NCBI RefSeq assembly: GCF_001899075.1
Contig: NZ_MKVA01000001.1
Span: 83,577 to 147,576 of the forward strand
Length of the DNA stretch: 64,000 nucleotides
Origin: Devosia sp. 67-54
GTDB lineage: Bacteria; Pseudomonadota; Alphaproteobacteria; Rhizobiales; Devosiaceae
Direction: 5' to 3'
Position 1 is the first letter of the stretch. Each line of letters opens with the position of its first letter. The notes beneath the pieces are model-generated. The model did not search any database, was not told the origin of the DNA, and saw only the letters and a list, made by a program, of their open reading frames with translations. Below, in pieces: positions 63,995 to 64,000 of this stretch. A program made the position numbers and the translations under genes.

Positions 63995-64000
63995 GACTCA

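Overview
This is a high-GC window with tight gene packing, many 1-4 nt start/stop overlaps and several TTG/GTG starts behind good ribosome binding sites. The gene content (an IalB-family protein, a YejABEF-type peptide ABC system, an Atm1-type exporter, NMT1-type transport, DUF6600 and DUF2934 proteins) points to an alphaproteobacterium, probably Hyphomicrobiales and perhaps Devosia-like. That placement is inference. No rRNA, tRNA or CRISPR array was seen.

Layout. 1-2888 (-): a truncated classical autotransporter. 3072-4615: a secreted alpha/beta hydrolase and an IalB-like protein, convergent. 4852-20083: a surface polysaccharide (O-antigen-like) locus with an ATP-grasp protein, a PIG-V-like membrane glycosyltransferase, GT4 and GT2 glycosyltransferases, dTDP-rhamnose genes rfbB, rfbA and rfbD (no rfbC in the window) and a Wzm/Wzt ABC exporter. 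An AT-richer block with four glycosyltransferase domains (about 11165-15500) sits between the 3' end of rfbA and the 3' part of wzt and looks like a swapped-in serotype cassette. 20102-28988: a curli-type functional amyloid locus. csgF, csgG, two small curlin-repeat genes and an Inh/SH3-like secreted protein form one minus-strand run; three very large curlin-repeat genes (463-505 aa) run divergently. 29255-30745: a DUF6600-like secreted protein with a long Ser/Ala-rich tail.

30916-36696: a yejB-E-F-A peptide ABC transporter operon. 36739-40740: a polysaccharide initiation set (WecA-like phosphosugar transferase, WbpM/CapD-like nucleotide-sugar dehydratase, SDR epimerase), which plausibly supplies the lipid-linked primer for the Wzm/Wzt locus. 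41035-48553: a probable catabolic cluster for an unidentified nitrogenous compound: creatininase-family hydrolase and RidA divergent from an NMT1-type ABC importer, a cytosine-deaminase-like amidohydrolase, an FAD oxidoreductase and an NAD(P)H:quinone oxidoreductase-like flavoprotein. 48550-50624: kynureninase and CysQ. 50794-55918: a PadR regulator and a two-gene RND efflux pump.

55993-56646: a Phd/Doc toxin-antitoxin module with a three-copy TAGCTA operator. 56647-58895: an ArsR regulator overlapping an Atm1-type ABC exporter. 58934-59968: a membrane-anchored Pro/Ala-rich protein built from about 25-residue degenerate repeats. 60077-60380: tandem hairpin-forming intergenic repeats. 60493-63913: a minus-strand operon of a VOC protein, three GFA-family proteins and citramalate synthase. 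A further hairpin repeat copy near 63950 is interrupted just before the window ends.

The most unusual system is the curli locus, because of its three giant curlins, the apparent lack of CsgE/CsgC/CsgD and the co-directional protease-inhibitor-like gene.
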